From Myxococcales bacterium (GTDB taxonomy: Bacteria; Myxococcota_A; Polyangia; Polyangiales; Ga0077539): DNA of 62,022 nucleotides. Below the pieces are notes generated by a model. That model worked only from the letters and a program-made list of their open reading frames with translations. It had not been told where the DNA came from and ran no database searches. Below, in pieces: positions 25,339-35,730 of this stretch (its first letter is position 1; each line of letters opens with the position of its first letter). The position numbers and the translations under genes are program-made. Location: positions 1-62,022 of the forward strand of contig JAEUKH010000010.1 of NCBI GenBank assembly GCA_016792845.1, given 5' to 3'.

Positions 25339-26093
25339 CCCTTGAGGAGCCAGCCGAAGAGGGCGCGCTTGAAGGTCTCGCGACCCATCACGGCGATGCT
25401 CTCGGTGAGCGGAATCTGCTTCGGGCAGACCTTCACGCAGTTCTGGGCCTTGCCGCAGTCGGCGATGCCCCCGTCGCCCATGATGGCGTCGAGCCGCGCG
25501 CCCGCCTGCATCTTGCCCGACGGGTGCATGTTGTAGAGCCGAACGAGCGAGATCACCTGCGGCCCCATGAAGGCCGAGCGCTCGTTGTAGTTCGGACACG
25601 ACTCGACGCAGCACCCGCAAGTCATACACCGAGACAGGGGGTACATGACCTCTTGATCTTCTTGCGACACCTTGGGGCCGGCGCCGAGAAAGTGCGACCC
25701 GTCGACCTGGATCCACGCCTTGACGCGCTTGAGCGAGTCAAACATCCGCTGCCGATCGACCACCAGGTCGCGCACCCGGGGGAACTTCGTCATCGGTTCG
25801 AGCACGATGGGCTCGCCGTTCGGCGAAATCTCGTGAACGAGGGTGCTGCAGCTCTGCCGGGCGCGGCCGTTGATGACCATCGTGCACGCGCCGCAGACCT
25901 CTTCGAGGCAGCTCGAATCCCAGTTGACCGGGGTGGTGTTGCCGCCGCCCACGGTGACGGGGTTCTTCTGGATCTCCATCAAGCACGAGATCACGTTCAT
26001 CATCGGCTTGCGGGGTACTTTGAACTCCTCCCATCGAGAGGGCCCGCCGCCTTCGCCGCGCTTGATCTTCAGGGTGACGACCTGTTCAGCCAT
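25335..26093 (-). CDS. sdhB: Succinate dehydrogenase/fumarate reductase iron-sulfur subunit
   Basis: The 252-residue protein carries electrons from the flavoprotein to quinone. The [2Fe-2S] ligands are Cys62, Cys67, Cys70 and Cys82 (SSCLEEVCGAC...SC). The second cluster motif is CMTCGCCVESCP (156-167). The third is CGKAQNCVKVCPK with Cys213, Cys219 and Cys223. The length is standard for the shorter non-classical (sdhCAB-order) type found in delta-proteobacterial and Bacteroidetes enzymes. It starts 12 bp after the sdhA stop and is preceded by GAGAGAG. The Cys-rich lipoprotein gene overlaps its stop. Confidence 0.96.
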   Translation of the reverse strand: MAEQVVTLKIKRGEGGGPSRWEEFKVPRKPMMNVISCLMEIQKNPVTVGGGNTTPVNWDSSCLEEVCGACTMVINGRARQSCSTLVHEISPNGEPIVLEPMTKFPRVRDLVVDRQRMFDSLKRVKAWIQVDGSHFLGAGPKVSQEDQEVMYPLSRCMTCGCCVESCPNYNERSAFMGPQVISLVRLYNMHPSGKMQAGARLDAIMGDGGIADCGKAQNCVKVCPKQIPLTESIAVMGRETFKRALFGWLLKG

Positions 26094-26105
26094 GACGCAT
26101 CTCTC

Positions 26106-28115
26106 TCACTTCTCTGCCGAAGCCTGAGCGCTCGCGCCTTCGGTCTTCGTGGGTTTGCTCACCTTGCCGTAGTCGCGCTTGGCGAGCTTCTCAAGCGACA
26201 CATCGACCTCCTCGTACGAGAGCTTGGCGCCCTCGGGCGTGTACGTCGCCAGGGTGGTCTTGAGCCAGTGGGCGTCGTCGCGGCCCACGGCCTTGGGGTC
26301 ATTCTCGTGGAGCTCGGGGTCGAAATCGGGCTTGTAGTGCGCCCCGCGGCACTCTTCGCGGGCCCGGGCCCCGGCGGCGATGATCTCGGCCAGGTCGAGC
26401 ATGCCCTTGAGGTGCCGCAGAAACACCACGGGCTGGCTCATGGTGCCCTTCATCGCGGTGTCGAGGGCGGCGCACTTGTGCCACTGCGCCTGGTACTCTT
26501 TGATCTTCCCGATGACGTCGTCGAGCTCTTTGTTGTGACGCTCGACGGTCACCTTGGTGAGCATCATGTCGCCGAGCTCGTGGTGCAGCCGGTACGGGTT
26601 CACGGTGAACTCGCCCCCCGCGCGCCGGCTGAGCGCCTCGAACTCTTCGCGCCGCCGCGAGAGCTCGCTGTCAAAGAGCGACGACGAGAGGTCAAAGGCG
26701 CTCTCTTTGCGCGACTCGCGCCACGCGGCCATCGCGGGCCCGGTCACCATGCCGCCGTAGATGCACGACAAGAGCGAGTTGGCCCCGAGGCGGTTCGCGC
26801 CGTGGTACTGGTAATCAGCCTCGCCGGTGGCGAAGAGCCCGGGGATGTTGGTCATCTGGTTGCGCGGCGAGACGGCCTTGAGCGACCCGGTGCTCTCGTC
26901 TTTCTCGAAGTCGACCCACAGGCCGCCCATCGAGTAGTGCACCGCGGGGAAGATCTTCATCGGGTTCTCGTAGGGGTCGACGCCGACGAACTTCTCGTAG
27001 ATCTCGAGCACCCCTTCGAGCTTCTTGCGCACCCCCGCCTTGCCCGCGGGCGTGCGGGTGAGGTGCGTCACGTCGAGGTACGCCGCCTCTTGGCCCTCGG
27101 CGCTGTAGCCCTCATGCCGCACCGTGCGGAAGATCTCGCGCGAGGCGATGTCACGCGGCACGAGGTTGCGGTACTTCGGGTACCGCTCTTCGAGGAAGTA
27201 GTACCGCTCGCCCTCGGGGATGTCTTTGCCGAGACGCCGGTCGTTGCGGTCTTTGGGCACCCAGACCCGCCCGCCCTCGCCGCGCACGCTCTCTGAGATG
27301 AGCCGCAGCTTGTCTTGCCCGGGGATGGCCGTCGGGTGAACCTGAATGAACTCGCCGTTGCCGTAGAGCGCGCCCTGCTGGTACGCGATGGCCGCCGCCG
27401 AGCCCGTGTTGATCACCGAGTTGGTGCTGCGCCCGAAGACGAGCCCCGGCCCGCCCGTGGCGAGGCACACCGCGTCGCCGCGGAAGGTCATCTGCTCGCC
27501 GGTCTTGAGGTCTTGAACCACCACGCCGCGGCAGACCCCGCCGCTGTCGAGCACGAGCCCCGTGAGGTCGAAGTACTCGAACTTACGCACCATCATCTCG
27601 CCGGGGATGGTGACCCCGCGCTCGTCTTCGACGGTGATGGTCTCCCACCGCCGCACCTGCTCGTCGAGGGCGTAGAGGAGCTGCTGCCCCGTGGTCGCCC
27701 CCGCGAAGGCCGTTCGGTGAAAGAGCGTGCCGCCGAAGCGGCGGAAGTCGAGGTTGCCCTCGGGCGTGCGGTTGAAGGGCACCCCCATGCGGTCGAGCAT
27801 GAAGACGATGCCCGGCGCCGCGTCGGCCATGCCCTTCACCGGCGGCTGGTTGGCGAGAAAATCGCCGCCCTTCACCGTCTCGTAGAAGTGCGTGTACGGT
27901 GAGTCGCCCTCGCCCTTGATGTTCACCGAGGCGTTGATGCCACCCTGGGCACACACCGAGTGCGAGCGCTTCACGGGGACGAGCGACAAAAGATCGACGG
28001 GGATCCCCGCCTCACAGAGCTTGATGACGGTCATGAGACCGCCGAGGCCACCGCCGACAACGATGGCGCGACGGACTTGTCCGCCCTGGGTGAGTACCGA
28101 ACTCTTGGCTGCCAT
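26106..28115 (-). CDS. sdhA: Succinate dehydrogenase/fumarate reductase flavoprotein subunit
   Basis: The 669-residue catalytic subunit oxidises succinate to fumarate (or the reverse) with covalent FAD. It has the Rossmann GGGLGGL near residue 21, the FAD-linking HSVCAQGGINA (His near 52), the active-site segments GGTLFHRTAFAG and VHPTAI, and HYSMGGLWVD and GANRLGANSLL. The Met at 28115 gives the usual N-terminus; GAGGAAG lies about 11 nt upstream. It sits 16 bp after sdhC and 12 bp before sdhB, so sdhC-A-B form one operon on the minus strand. The length is at the long end of the family because of a charged C-terminal tail. Confidence 0.96.
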   Translation of the reverse strand: MAAKSSVLTQGGQVRRAIVVGGGLGGLMTVIKLCEAGIPVDLLSLVPVKRSHSVCAQGGINASVNIKGEGDSPYTHFYETVKGGDFLANQPPVKGMADAAPGIVFMLDRMGVPFNRTPEGNLDFRRFGGTLFHRTAFAGATTGQQLLYALDEQVRRWETITVEDERGVTIPGEMMVRKFEYFDLTGLVLDSGGVCRGVVVQDLKTGEQMTFRGDAVCLATGGPGLVFGRSTNSVINTGSAAAIAYQQGALYGNGEFIQVHPTAIPGQDKLRLISESVRGEGGRVWVPKDRNDRRLGKDIPEGERYYFLEERYPKYRNLVPRDIASREIFRTVRHEGYSAEGQEAAYLDVTHLTRTPAGKAGVRKKLEGVLEIYEKFVGVDPYENPMKIFPAVHYSMGGLWVDFEKDESTGSLKAVSPRNQMTNIPGLFATGEADYQYHGANRLGANSLLSCIYGGMVTGPAMAAWRESRKESAFDLSSSLFDSELSRRREEFEALSRRAGGEFTVNPYRLHHELGDMMLTKVTVERHNKELDDVIGKIKEYQAQWHKCAALDTAMKGTMSQPVVFLRHLKGMLDLAEIIAAGARAREECRGAHYKPDFDPELHENDPKAVGRDDAHWLKTTLATYTPEGAKLSYEEVDVSLEKLAKRDYGKVSKPTKTEGASAQASAEK

Positions 28116-28131
28116 AGCGTACGCTACTTCC

Positions 28132-28959
28132 TCAACGTGAGTGATCTGGGCCCCGCGGCGACGGTCGACCGCCTCGCGCCGGGCCTTCAATGTGTGGGGC
28201 CGCCCGCGAAGAAATCACGGGTCGACCCTGGTTGGAAAGACCTTCAGTCATGTCAGCCCCCTGACAGACCGCATCGCGCTGCGCCGACGAGCTTGCAAAG
28301 AGCCCCCCGCAGCGCGCGAAAAAATGCACCAGGGTGTCGACCCCCGCGAGCCACAACCCCAGCCCCAAGACCCACGCCGCGCCCGCCATCCGGCGCTGGG
28401 CGCCCGCGCTCGCGGCGAAGCCCCAAGTGGTGCCCGACTGCCAGAGCCCGTTGGCGAAATGCACCACCGAGGCCGTCAGCCCCAGCATGTACACCGCGAA
28501 CATCGCCGGCTCCGACAAGAGCGCGCCGAGCCGCGCGTAGAACCCGTCTGGGCTCAGCGCGCCGAGGGCCTTGGCCACCCGAAACTGGCCGAGGTGCAAG
28601 AGCACGAAGCCGAAGGCCACAAAGCCCGTCACCCGCTGGATGACAAACAGCCAATTGCGGGTGCTCGGGTACCGCCCCACGTTCGGCCGCGCTTCGAGGG
28701 CGATCACCACCCCGTAGAGCGCGTGAAAGGCCAGCGGCGCGAGCACCCCGAGCGCTTCGACCGCCGGCAGAAGCGGCACCGACTGGATCTCGCCCACGGC
28801 CCCGTCAAAGGCCGCGCGCCCCTCGACCGCGCGGTGGTTCGTCGCGAGGTGCATGACCAAGAACACGCCCACCGGCGCCACCCCCGAGAGGGCATGGAGC
28901 CGACGGAGCATGAAGCTCTGCCGCCCGGTCGCCTCGTCGTCTAAAGGGTGCGCGCGCAT
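28132..28959 (-). CDS. sdhC: Succinate dehydrogenase cytochrome b subunit
   Basis: The 275-residue membrane anchor has five hydrophobic segments and conserved His residues for two b hemes: RRLHALSGVAPVGVFLVMHL, FHALYGVVIAL, LLHLGQF, SVVHFANGLWQ and VDTLVHFFA. This single-polypeptide, five-helix type goes with the sdhC-A-B gene order. The C-terminal ~45 residues after FFARCG are polar and unusually long for the family. The ATG at 28959 was chosen because it begins MRAHPLDDEA just before the first helix. A possible -35 TTGACT lies about 50 bp upstream. No sdhD is needed in this type. Confidence 0.92.
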   Translation of the reverse strand: MRAHPLDDEATGRQSFMLRRLHALSGVAPVGVFLVMHLATNHRAVEGRAAFDGAVGEIQSVPLLPAVEALGVLAPLAFHALYGVVIALEARPNVGRYPSTRNWLFVIQRVTGFVAFGFVLLHLGQFRVAKALGALSPDGFYARLGALLSEPAMFAVYMLGLTASVVHFANGLWQSGTTWGFAASAGAQRRMAGAAWVLGLGLWLAGVDTLVHFFARCGGLFASSSAQRDAVCQGADMTEGLSNQGRPVISSRAAPHIEGPARGGRPSPRGPDHSR

Positions 28960-29108
28960 GGTCGTGAAAGCGCGCGAGTCATCGAACGCCCGGCGCCCCG
29001 AAGTCAAGCAGACAGCCCCCAAATCGCGCGCCGCCGCGGCGGCCACGCAAAGGTGCGTGGGCCCGGCGAGGGGCCGTGGTAGCGTCGCCGCCGACGACGG
29101 CATCCGTG

Positions 29109-30839
29109 GTGCAGACCTTTCGACGCGCGCTCCGTTTCCAGGCGATGGCCTTGGGGTTGTTGGCCTGTTCGGGCGCACGGCGCGAGGGGCGTCAGGCGCG
29201 GCTCGTGTCGAGCGCTCCCGGGGTCGACGCCGCCCTCCAGCGGGCCGAGCGCCTCGCCGCCGAGGGCGAGCTCTCGCGGGCCGACCAGGGGCTCGCCGAG
29301 CTCGTGCGGCGCCACCCCACCGAGGGCCTCGGGTATCTGGCCAACCTCCGCCGCGCGCGCATCGCCCTCGCCCAGCACCGCCTCGCCGACGCCGCCGCCC
29401 GGGTGGCCGAGGTGCCCCGCGGCGTCGACGAAGCCCTCGACCTCCAGCGCGACCTGATCGAGGGGCTCCTTGAGGCGCGGCGCGAAGAGGCCGACCGCGC
29501 CGTGGCGACCCTGCGCCGCCTCGACGGCCGGATGATCGACCGCACCCAGAACGTCGAGGTCGCCTGCGGGCTCCTCGCGATGGAGCCCCGCGCCACCCGC
29601 GGCGACGCCGCCCGGGCCCTGCGCGCCGGGGCCGTGATCGAGCAGGCCCGCGAGGCCGGCACCCGCTGGCTCGCCACGGGGCTCTCGTGTGACGACGCGG
29701 CCGAGCGCGCGGCGGTGTTTCGCGCCCTGGTGGCCCAGGTCGAGCGCCCCGAGGCGCTGGCCAACACCCTCGACGCCATGCCCGACGATCACCCCCTGCG
29801 GGTCGAACTCGCGCGGCGTCTGCGCGCCGTCGCCGCAGCGAGGGGCGAGACCGCACGGTGGCTCCACTGGCTCTCTGACCTGCGCGACGACGAGGCGACC
29901 CTGCTCCCGGTGGGCGGGAGCGAGGAGCGCGAAGTCTTCAGGGTGGGCGTCTTGGCGCCCTTGTCGGGGCCCGAGAGCAACGTCGGCGCTGAAATCGTGC
30001 GGGCGGTCCAGCTCGCGGTGCGCGGCCAGCCGAACTTGGAGGTCGCCGTCGCCGACGAGGGCGAGAGCGTCGCGAGCGCCCAGGCGGGCTTCGCCCAGCT
30101 CACCGAGGGGCTCCGCTGCGACGCGGTGATCGGCCCCACCCGCGAGGGCCACGCGCGGGCCGTGAGCCTCGCCGCCGACGCCGCGGGGCGTCCCGTCTAC
30201 CTTGTCGCGCCCTACCTCGACGCGGTGCCCGCGCCGCAAGGGAGCACCCGCCTCGCCGGCCCCGGCGCCCGCGACCGCGCGGTGGCCCTCGCCGCGGCCT
30301 CGCGACGGGTGGGCACCCGGGTGGTGCTCCGTACGGCCCCGGGAGACGCCCACGATGAGTTCGTGCAGCGCCTCCGCTCGGTGCTCCAGAACGCCGGCGT
30401 GACGGCCCTCGACGCGGGTCCGGCGGCGCTCCCGCGGGTTGTGACGGGGCATCTCTCGCACGAGCAGCGGGCCGAGGTGGCGCACGCCGCGGCGCTGGCG
30501 CCCGCGCGCTTCATTCTCGACGCGCGGAGCGGCCTCGCGGGCACCCGCGGCACCTGGGTGGGCCTCGGGCCCGGGGCAGACTTCGAAGAGATCCACACCC
30601 TCTTCTGCGGCCTGACGGGTCGCCCTCCGGGTGAGCTCGCCTTGCTGGCCTACGACGCCACCTGGGCGGCCATCGCGAGCGCCCGCGGGGTCACCCCGCA
30701 CCGCACGCTCCAGCCCGGTTGGGCGGTTCACAGCGTCACGGTTCGCACCGACGCGGCCTCGTCGGTGGCGGTGTCACGGCGGTGCGCGCAGACGGTTCCC
30801 CCGGCGCCCACCAGCGGCGACCCGTACGCCCGCGAGTGA
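29109..30839 (+). CDS. LpoA/LppC-like lipoprotein with type 1 periplasmic-binding domain
   Basis: The ~576-residue protein has a lipoprotein signal (QTFRRALRFQAMALGLLAC). An N-terminal helical TPR-like half spans ~30-270 (AERLAAEGELSRADQGLAELVRR). A type 1 periplasmic-binding fold begins at FRVGVLAPLSGPESNVGAEI (~283) and continues through CDAVIGPTREGHARAV and LAYDATWAAI. This architecture matches penicillin-binding-protein activators of the LpoA type, as well as amino-acid-type receptors. I chose the second of two tandem GTG codons (29106/29109). It is divergent from sdhC. A peptidoglycan-related role is inferred from domain order alone. Confidence 0.8.
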   Translation: MQTFRRALRFQAMALGLLACSGARREGRQARLVSSAPGVDAALQRAERLAAEGELSRADQGLAELVRRHPTEGLGYLANLRRARIALAQHRLADAAARVAEVPRGVDEALDLQRDLIEGLLEARREEADRAVATLRRLDGRMIDRTQNVEVACGLLAMEPRATRGDAARALRAGAVIEQAREAGTRWLATGLSCDDAAERAAVFRALVAQVERPEALANTLDAMPDDHPLRVELARRLRAVAAARGETARWLHWLSDLRDDEATLLPVGGSEEREVFRVGVLAPLSGPESNVGAEIVRAVQLAVRGQPNLEVAVADEGESVASAQAGFAQLTEGLRCDAVIGPTREGHARAVSLAADAAGRPVYLVAPYLDAVPAPQGSTRLAGPGARDRAVALAAASRRVGTRVVLRTAPGDAHDEFVQRLRSVLQNAGVTALDAGPAALPRVVTGHLSHEQRAEVAHAAALAPARFILDARSGLAGTRGTWVGLGPGADFEEIHTLFCGLTGRPPGELALLAYDATWAAIASARGVTPHRTLQPGWAVHSVTVRTDAASSVAVSRRCAQTVPPAPTSGDPYARE

Positions 30840-30866
30840 GCCTGCGCCCGAGGGCGCACGCTGACC

Positions 30867-30888
30867 GCCGAGACACAACCGTCTCGGC
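30867..30888. terminator. Bidirectional terminator-like hairpin
   Basis: GCCGAGAC (30867-30874) pairs perfectly with GTCTCGGC (30881-30888) across a 6-nt loop and is followed by TTGAG. It lies in the 64-bp gap between two convergent genes, the LpoA-like gene and the small lipoprotein gene, where a bidirectional terminator is expected. The T-run is minimal. Confidence 0.6.
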
Positions 30889-30903
30889 TTGAGAAGTGCT
30901 GCG

Positions 30904-31413
30904 TCATCGCTGCCACGGTGGGCGGAGTTCACCCGGCGCGGGGCCGTTCATCACGCCCCGCGCGCGCGGCTCGGGCGGCAGCGCTATGGGGCTCGGCGCT
31001 TCACCCCAGACGCCCGCGCGGCTGCCCACGGCCTGGCCTTGGACGTAGGCCTCGAAGCCGCTTTGGGGGCCCGCGGCGGGGCGGGTGCGCACGGCGACGC
31101 CGATGGCGCTGCTGGTCTCGAAGCCCGGGTCGAAGCGCATGCGAATCACCGCGTCTGCGCCGAGGGCGGCGGCTTCGGCCTGGAGCCGCGCGACGATGGT
31201 GCCGAGGTCGTTCTGGTTGCCGCTCCCGACGGCTTGCACGAGCCCGATCTCGGTGAGCGCGAAGCCCGGGAGCGCCGCCTCGCGGGTGACCCGCACGGCC
31301 CCTTGGAAGGCCGCCTGTCGGGCCCCGAGCACCACCGTCGAGCCGCGGGTGCTGCCGCAGGCCGAGAGCGCCGCCAGGGCCGCTGCGAGGGCGAAGCGAC
31401 GAACGAGGGTCAC
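30904..31413 (-). CDS. Small lipoprotein with YbjQ-like segment
   Basis: The 169-residue protein has a lipoprotein signal (RRFALAAALAALSAC). The body contains ALTEIGLVQAVGSG and VARLQAEAAALGADAVIRMRFD, which resemble the helix-strand core of YbjQ/heavy-metal-binding-like domains (an ALGANAVIGVRFD type segment). No activity is established for that fold. The GTG at 31413 overlaps the upstream gene's stop by 4 bp (GTGA). The upstream product shares the same segment order, so the pair looks like a tandem duplication. The Pro-rich C-terminus has no assigned feature. Confidence 0.7.
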   Translation of the reverse strand: MTLVRRFALAAALAALSACGSTRGSTVVLGARQAAFQGAVRVTREAALPGFALTEIGLVQAVGSGNQNDLGTIVARLQAEAAALGADAVIRMRFDPGFETSSAIGVAVRTRPAAGPQSGFEAYVQGQAVGSRAGVWGEAPSPIALPPEPRARGVMNGPAPGELRPPWQR

Positions 31414-31844
31414 GGCCCGAGCCCCCGTCGAAAGGCACGCCCGGCGAGCACCACGGTGGCGAGCTCGTAGGTCTGCATCACCGTGCGCGTGCACGTCATC
31501 GGGAAGCGCGGGCTCCCGCACGAGTAGCTCTGCATGACCGGGCGGGTGACCATCTCGTGCCGCGTCGACCACTGGTCGAGCCGGGCGAAATTGCCGCCGA
31601 GCTCTTGCACCCGGGCGACAAACTCGGGCATCGCGTTCTCGATCAGGGCGGCGCCTTGGGCTTCGACGTAGCCGACCTCGGTGGCGTCGGCGGGCACGGC
31701 CCCCGAGGTCACCTGAACCGGCCCCGCGTAGGGCGCGAAGGTGCGGTCGCCCGTGGCGATGGAGAAGCCCTGACGGCCGGCGCATCCGCTCGCCAGCGCG
31801 GCGAAGAGGGTGAGGCAACACAGGGCTCGGCGCGCGTCGGTCAT
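31410..31844 (-). CDS. Small lipoprotein, paralogue of the following gene
   Basis: The 144-residue protein has a signal ending LFAALASGC (lipobox). The body has VQVTSGAVPADATEVGYVEA and VARVQELGGNFARLDQW, which align in order with VRVTREAALPGFALTEIGLV and VARLQAEAAALGADAVIR of the downstream lipoprotein. It also has three Cys in SYSCGSPRFPMTCTR. The ATG at 31844 starts the signal peptide (MTDARRALC); a longer frame upstream is Arg-rich and implausible. It forms a coupled pair with the next gene. Its function is unknown. Confidence 0.7.
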   Translation of the reverse strand: MTDARRALCCLTLFAALASGCAGRQGFSIATGDRTFAPYAGPVQVTSGAVPADATEVGYVEAQGAALIENAMPEFVARVQELGGNFARLDQWSTRHEMVTRPVMQSYSCGSPRFPMTCTRTVMQTYELATVVLAGRAFRRGLGP

Positions 31845-31869
31845 CTCGGGTTCGGCCCTTCGGAGTCGC

Positions 31870-32553
31870 TCAGCCTGACACAGACGGCGCCCGGGCGCCC
31901 GCCTCGGCGCCGCTCGGCAGGCTCGCCGACAGACCGTGCAAGAGCACATCGGCCAGCTGCGACGCGGCGCGCTTGAGCCCCCCGGGCTCGGGGTTGCCGA
32001 GGGCCCAGGTGAGCGCGATGCCGTCGAGCGCGCCGAAGATCGCCCGGGCCATCACCCGAGGCGAGACGTCGGCGCGAAACTCGCCGGCGCGTTGGGCGTC
32101 GGCCACCACCGAGGCCATCAACTCAAGATACTCGGTGAAGCGCCGGGTCGCGAACTGCTTCAAGAGCTTCGACGACTGCCTGAGGTTCACCGTGATCACC
32201 TCGGCGAGGTCGCGCTCGCCCTCGAGCAGGCCGAGCTGGAGCTCGATCATCTGACGGAGCCGCCCGGCCCCCGACGGGTGCTTGCCGCTCTCGTCGCGCA
32301 AGAGCTGCAAGAGCCGCACGATGCGGTCTTCGAAGAGCGAGGTCAGGAGCTCGTCTTTGCTCTTGAAATACAGGTAGATGGTGCCGTCTGCGACGCCCGC
32401 GGCCTTGGCGATCTCGGCCACCCTTGAGGCGTAAAACCCCTTGCGGGCGAAGACCTTCACCGCGGCCCTGAGGATGCGCTCTCGCTTGTCGCCGCCGCGC
32501 GATGCGCGTTCGTCTCGCGGGCGCCCGCTGGCACGACCTTCACTCACTGCCAT
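31870..32553 (-). CDS. TetR-family transcriptional regulator
   Basis: The 227-residue protein has a TetR helix-turn-helix at ~25-70: RERILRAAVKVFARKGFYASRVAEIAKAAGVADGTIYLYFKSKDEL. The C-terminal half (LAEVITVNLRQSSKLLKQFATRRFTEYLELM) resembles the ligand domain of fatty-acid-responsive FadR-type TetR regulators. It probably represses target genes until an acyl-CoA or lipophilic ligand binds. The start (ATG at 32553) has no strong ribosome site. The two small lipoprotein genes lie directly downstream on the same strand, 25 bp away, and could be co-transcribed or regulated, but no operator was identified. Confidence 0.9.
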   Translation of the reverse strand: MAVSEGRASGRPRDERASRGGDKRERILRAAVKVFARKGFYASRVAEIAKAAGVADGTIYLYFKSKDELLTSLFEDRIVRLLQLLRDESGKHPSGAGRLRQMIELQLGLLEGERDLAEVITVNLRQSSKLLKQFATRRFTEYLELMASVVADAQRAGEFRADVSPRVMARAIFGALDGIALTWALGNPEPGGLKRAASQLADVLLHGLSASLPSGAEAGARAPSVSG

Positions 32554-32626
32554 TGGGCGGGTATCATGTGCATTTGCCGCGCGTCAACGCCGTCGAAAGG
32601 GCAGCGGCCCGAGGGCCAGGGCCCGC

Positions 32627-34327
<1,701 letters not shown>

Positions 34328-34405
34328 GCACACCTCAGAGAAGGGGCCGAGATCGTACCATCGTCGGCTTTGTTTCAACCGGCCTTCGGCGTGCGACCGA
34401 AATAA

Positions 34406-35686
34406 CTACATGTTGGCACGACGCCGCCCTGTGAGCGCAATTCGCACCACCTCGGAGGGCGCCCCGATCCGCACCGGCGGGCCGGTGACGCCGTTGCCGC
34501 GGGAGACAAAGAGCGTACGCCCGTTTCGGTCATAACGCCCCGCAATGTAGGGCAGAATGGCTCGGCTGACGGGGCCGAGGTCGATCTGACCGCCGTGGGT
34601 GTGGCCCGAGAGGGTGAGCTTGACCCGCTCGGGGGTGGCGTCAAAGAACACCGGGTTGTGGGCGAGGAGGATCACCGGCGCGTCGGGGTCGACCTCGGGG
34701 TGCCACCCGAGCGCGCGTCGGAGGTCGGGGCCCGGGCCTGAGCGCACGACGGGGGCCATGATGTCGTCGACGCCTGCGAGCAAGAGCTCGGTGCCTTCGA
34801 GGCGTACGGCGCCGTTGATGAGCGGCGAGAGCCCCGCGCGGGCGAGCCCCTCGGCCACGCGCGCGGCGCCGGTGTAATGGTCGTGGTTGCCGAGGATGGT
34901 GTAGACGCCGCGGCGCCCACGGATGCGGGCGAGGGCGGCGACTCCTTCGGCGATGTGGCGCGGGTTGAAGTCGAAGATGTCGCCGGTCATCACCACCTGG
35001 TCGGGGCGGAGGTGGGTCACGGTCTCTTCGAGCAGGCCGAGCTCGTCGCGCCCGGTGAAGACCCCGAGGTGCAGGTCGCTCAGCTGAACGAGGGTGTAGC
35101 CCTCAAGCGCCGGAGGCAGGTCGGCGATGAACACCTCGACCTCGCGCACCGCCGCGTCGAGCCGACGCCGGTTGCCGACCACCGCGGCGCCGAAGGCCGC
35201 GACGCTCGCGAGGGCCGCCCCGGTGGCGACCACGAGCTCGCGGCGGTCGAGCGGAGCCTGCGCTCTCGACGCCTCAGGGGCGGTCTCGCGCGGCGTTTCA
35301 TTGGGTGTTTCATCGGGTGTTTCATCGGGTGTTTCATCGGGTGTCGTGGCGGCCGCGCGCGGCGCCTCGGTGCGAGCGACTGGGATGAGCGCGGCGAGCA
35401 CACGGAGCGTCACCGTGAAGGCGCCGACGAAGAGGCTCGCGAAGCTGAGGGCGCGCATCGGCCCGATGAAGGCCCGCCAAGGGCCGCCGCCGAAGGGGAC
35501 GAGGCGCCGCGCGAGGAGCTCAAGGGCCAGGGCCGTGAGACCCAGGCCGAGGCTCGCCCAGACGACGCGTCGGCGGGCGCGGGGGGCGCGCATGGCCCGG
35601 GGCAAGACCGCAGACGCGACGAGAAAGAAGCTCCCCGCGGTGAGGGCGCCGAGCGAGAGCGAGAAGACGATGGTGCGGAGCGACAT
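34406..35686 (-). CDS. Membrane-anchored metallophosphoesterase (YkuE-like)
   Basis: The 426-residue protein has four N-terminal hydrophobic segments (~1-110), a low-complexity linker of DETP repeats (~115-135), one further membrane-like segment, then a calcineurin-type phosphoesterase domain. The metal motifs are complete: QLSDLHLG, MTGDIFDF, LGNHDHY, LLAHNP and SGHTHGGQ. These bind two metals and hydrolyse phosphomono- or diesters; YkuE-type members are Tat-exported or membrane-bound. The ATG at 35686 was chosen because a longer frame adds only non-coding sequence. The substrate is unknown. It is divergent from the GT-C-like gene at 35731, with only 44 bp between starts. Confidence 0.9.
   Translation of the reverse strand: MSLRTIVFSLSLGALTAGSFFLVASAVLPRAMRAPRARRRVVWASLGLGLTALALELLARRLVPFGGGPWRAFIGPMRALSFASLFVGAFTVTLRVLAALIPVARTEAPRAAATTPDETPDETPDETPNETPRETAPEASRAQAPLDRRELVVATGAALASVAAFGAAVVGNRRRLDAAVREVEVFIADLPPALEGYTLVQLSDLHLGVFTGRDELGLLEETVTHLRPDQVVMTGDIFDFNPRHIAEGVAALARIRGRRGVYTILGNHDHYTGAARVAEGLARAGLSPLINGAVRLEGTELLLAGVDDIMAPVVRSGPGPDLRRALGWHPEVDPDAPVILLAHNPVFFDATPERVKLTLSGHTHGGQIDLGPVSRAILPYIAGRYDRNGRTLFVSRGNGVTGPPVRIGAPSEVVRIALTGRRRANM
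35295..35342 (-). repeat. Four tandem 12-bp units encoding DETP/NETP
   Basis: GTTTCATTGGGT is followed by three copies of GTTTCATCGGGT on the + strand, inside the metallophosphoesterase gene. The unit is a multiple of three, so expansion keeps frame and lengthens the linker between the membrane and catalytic parts. It is more AT-rich than its surroundings. Confidence 0.9.
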
Positions 35687-35730
35687 GCGATTGGGTGACC
35701 CGTGGGCGGTGATGTAGCGTGCTTTGGTCG

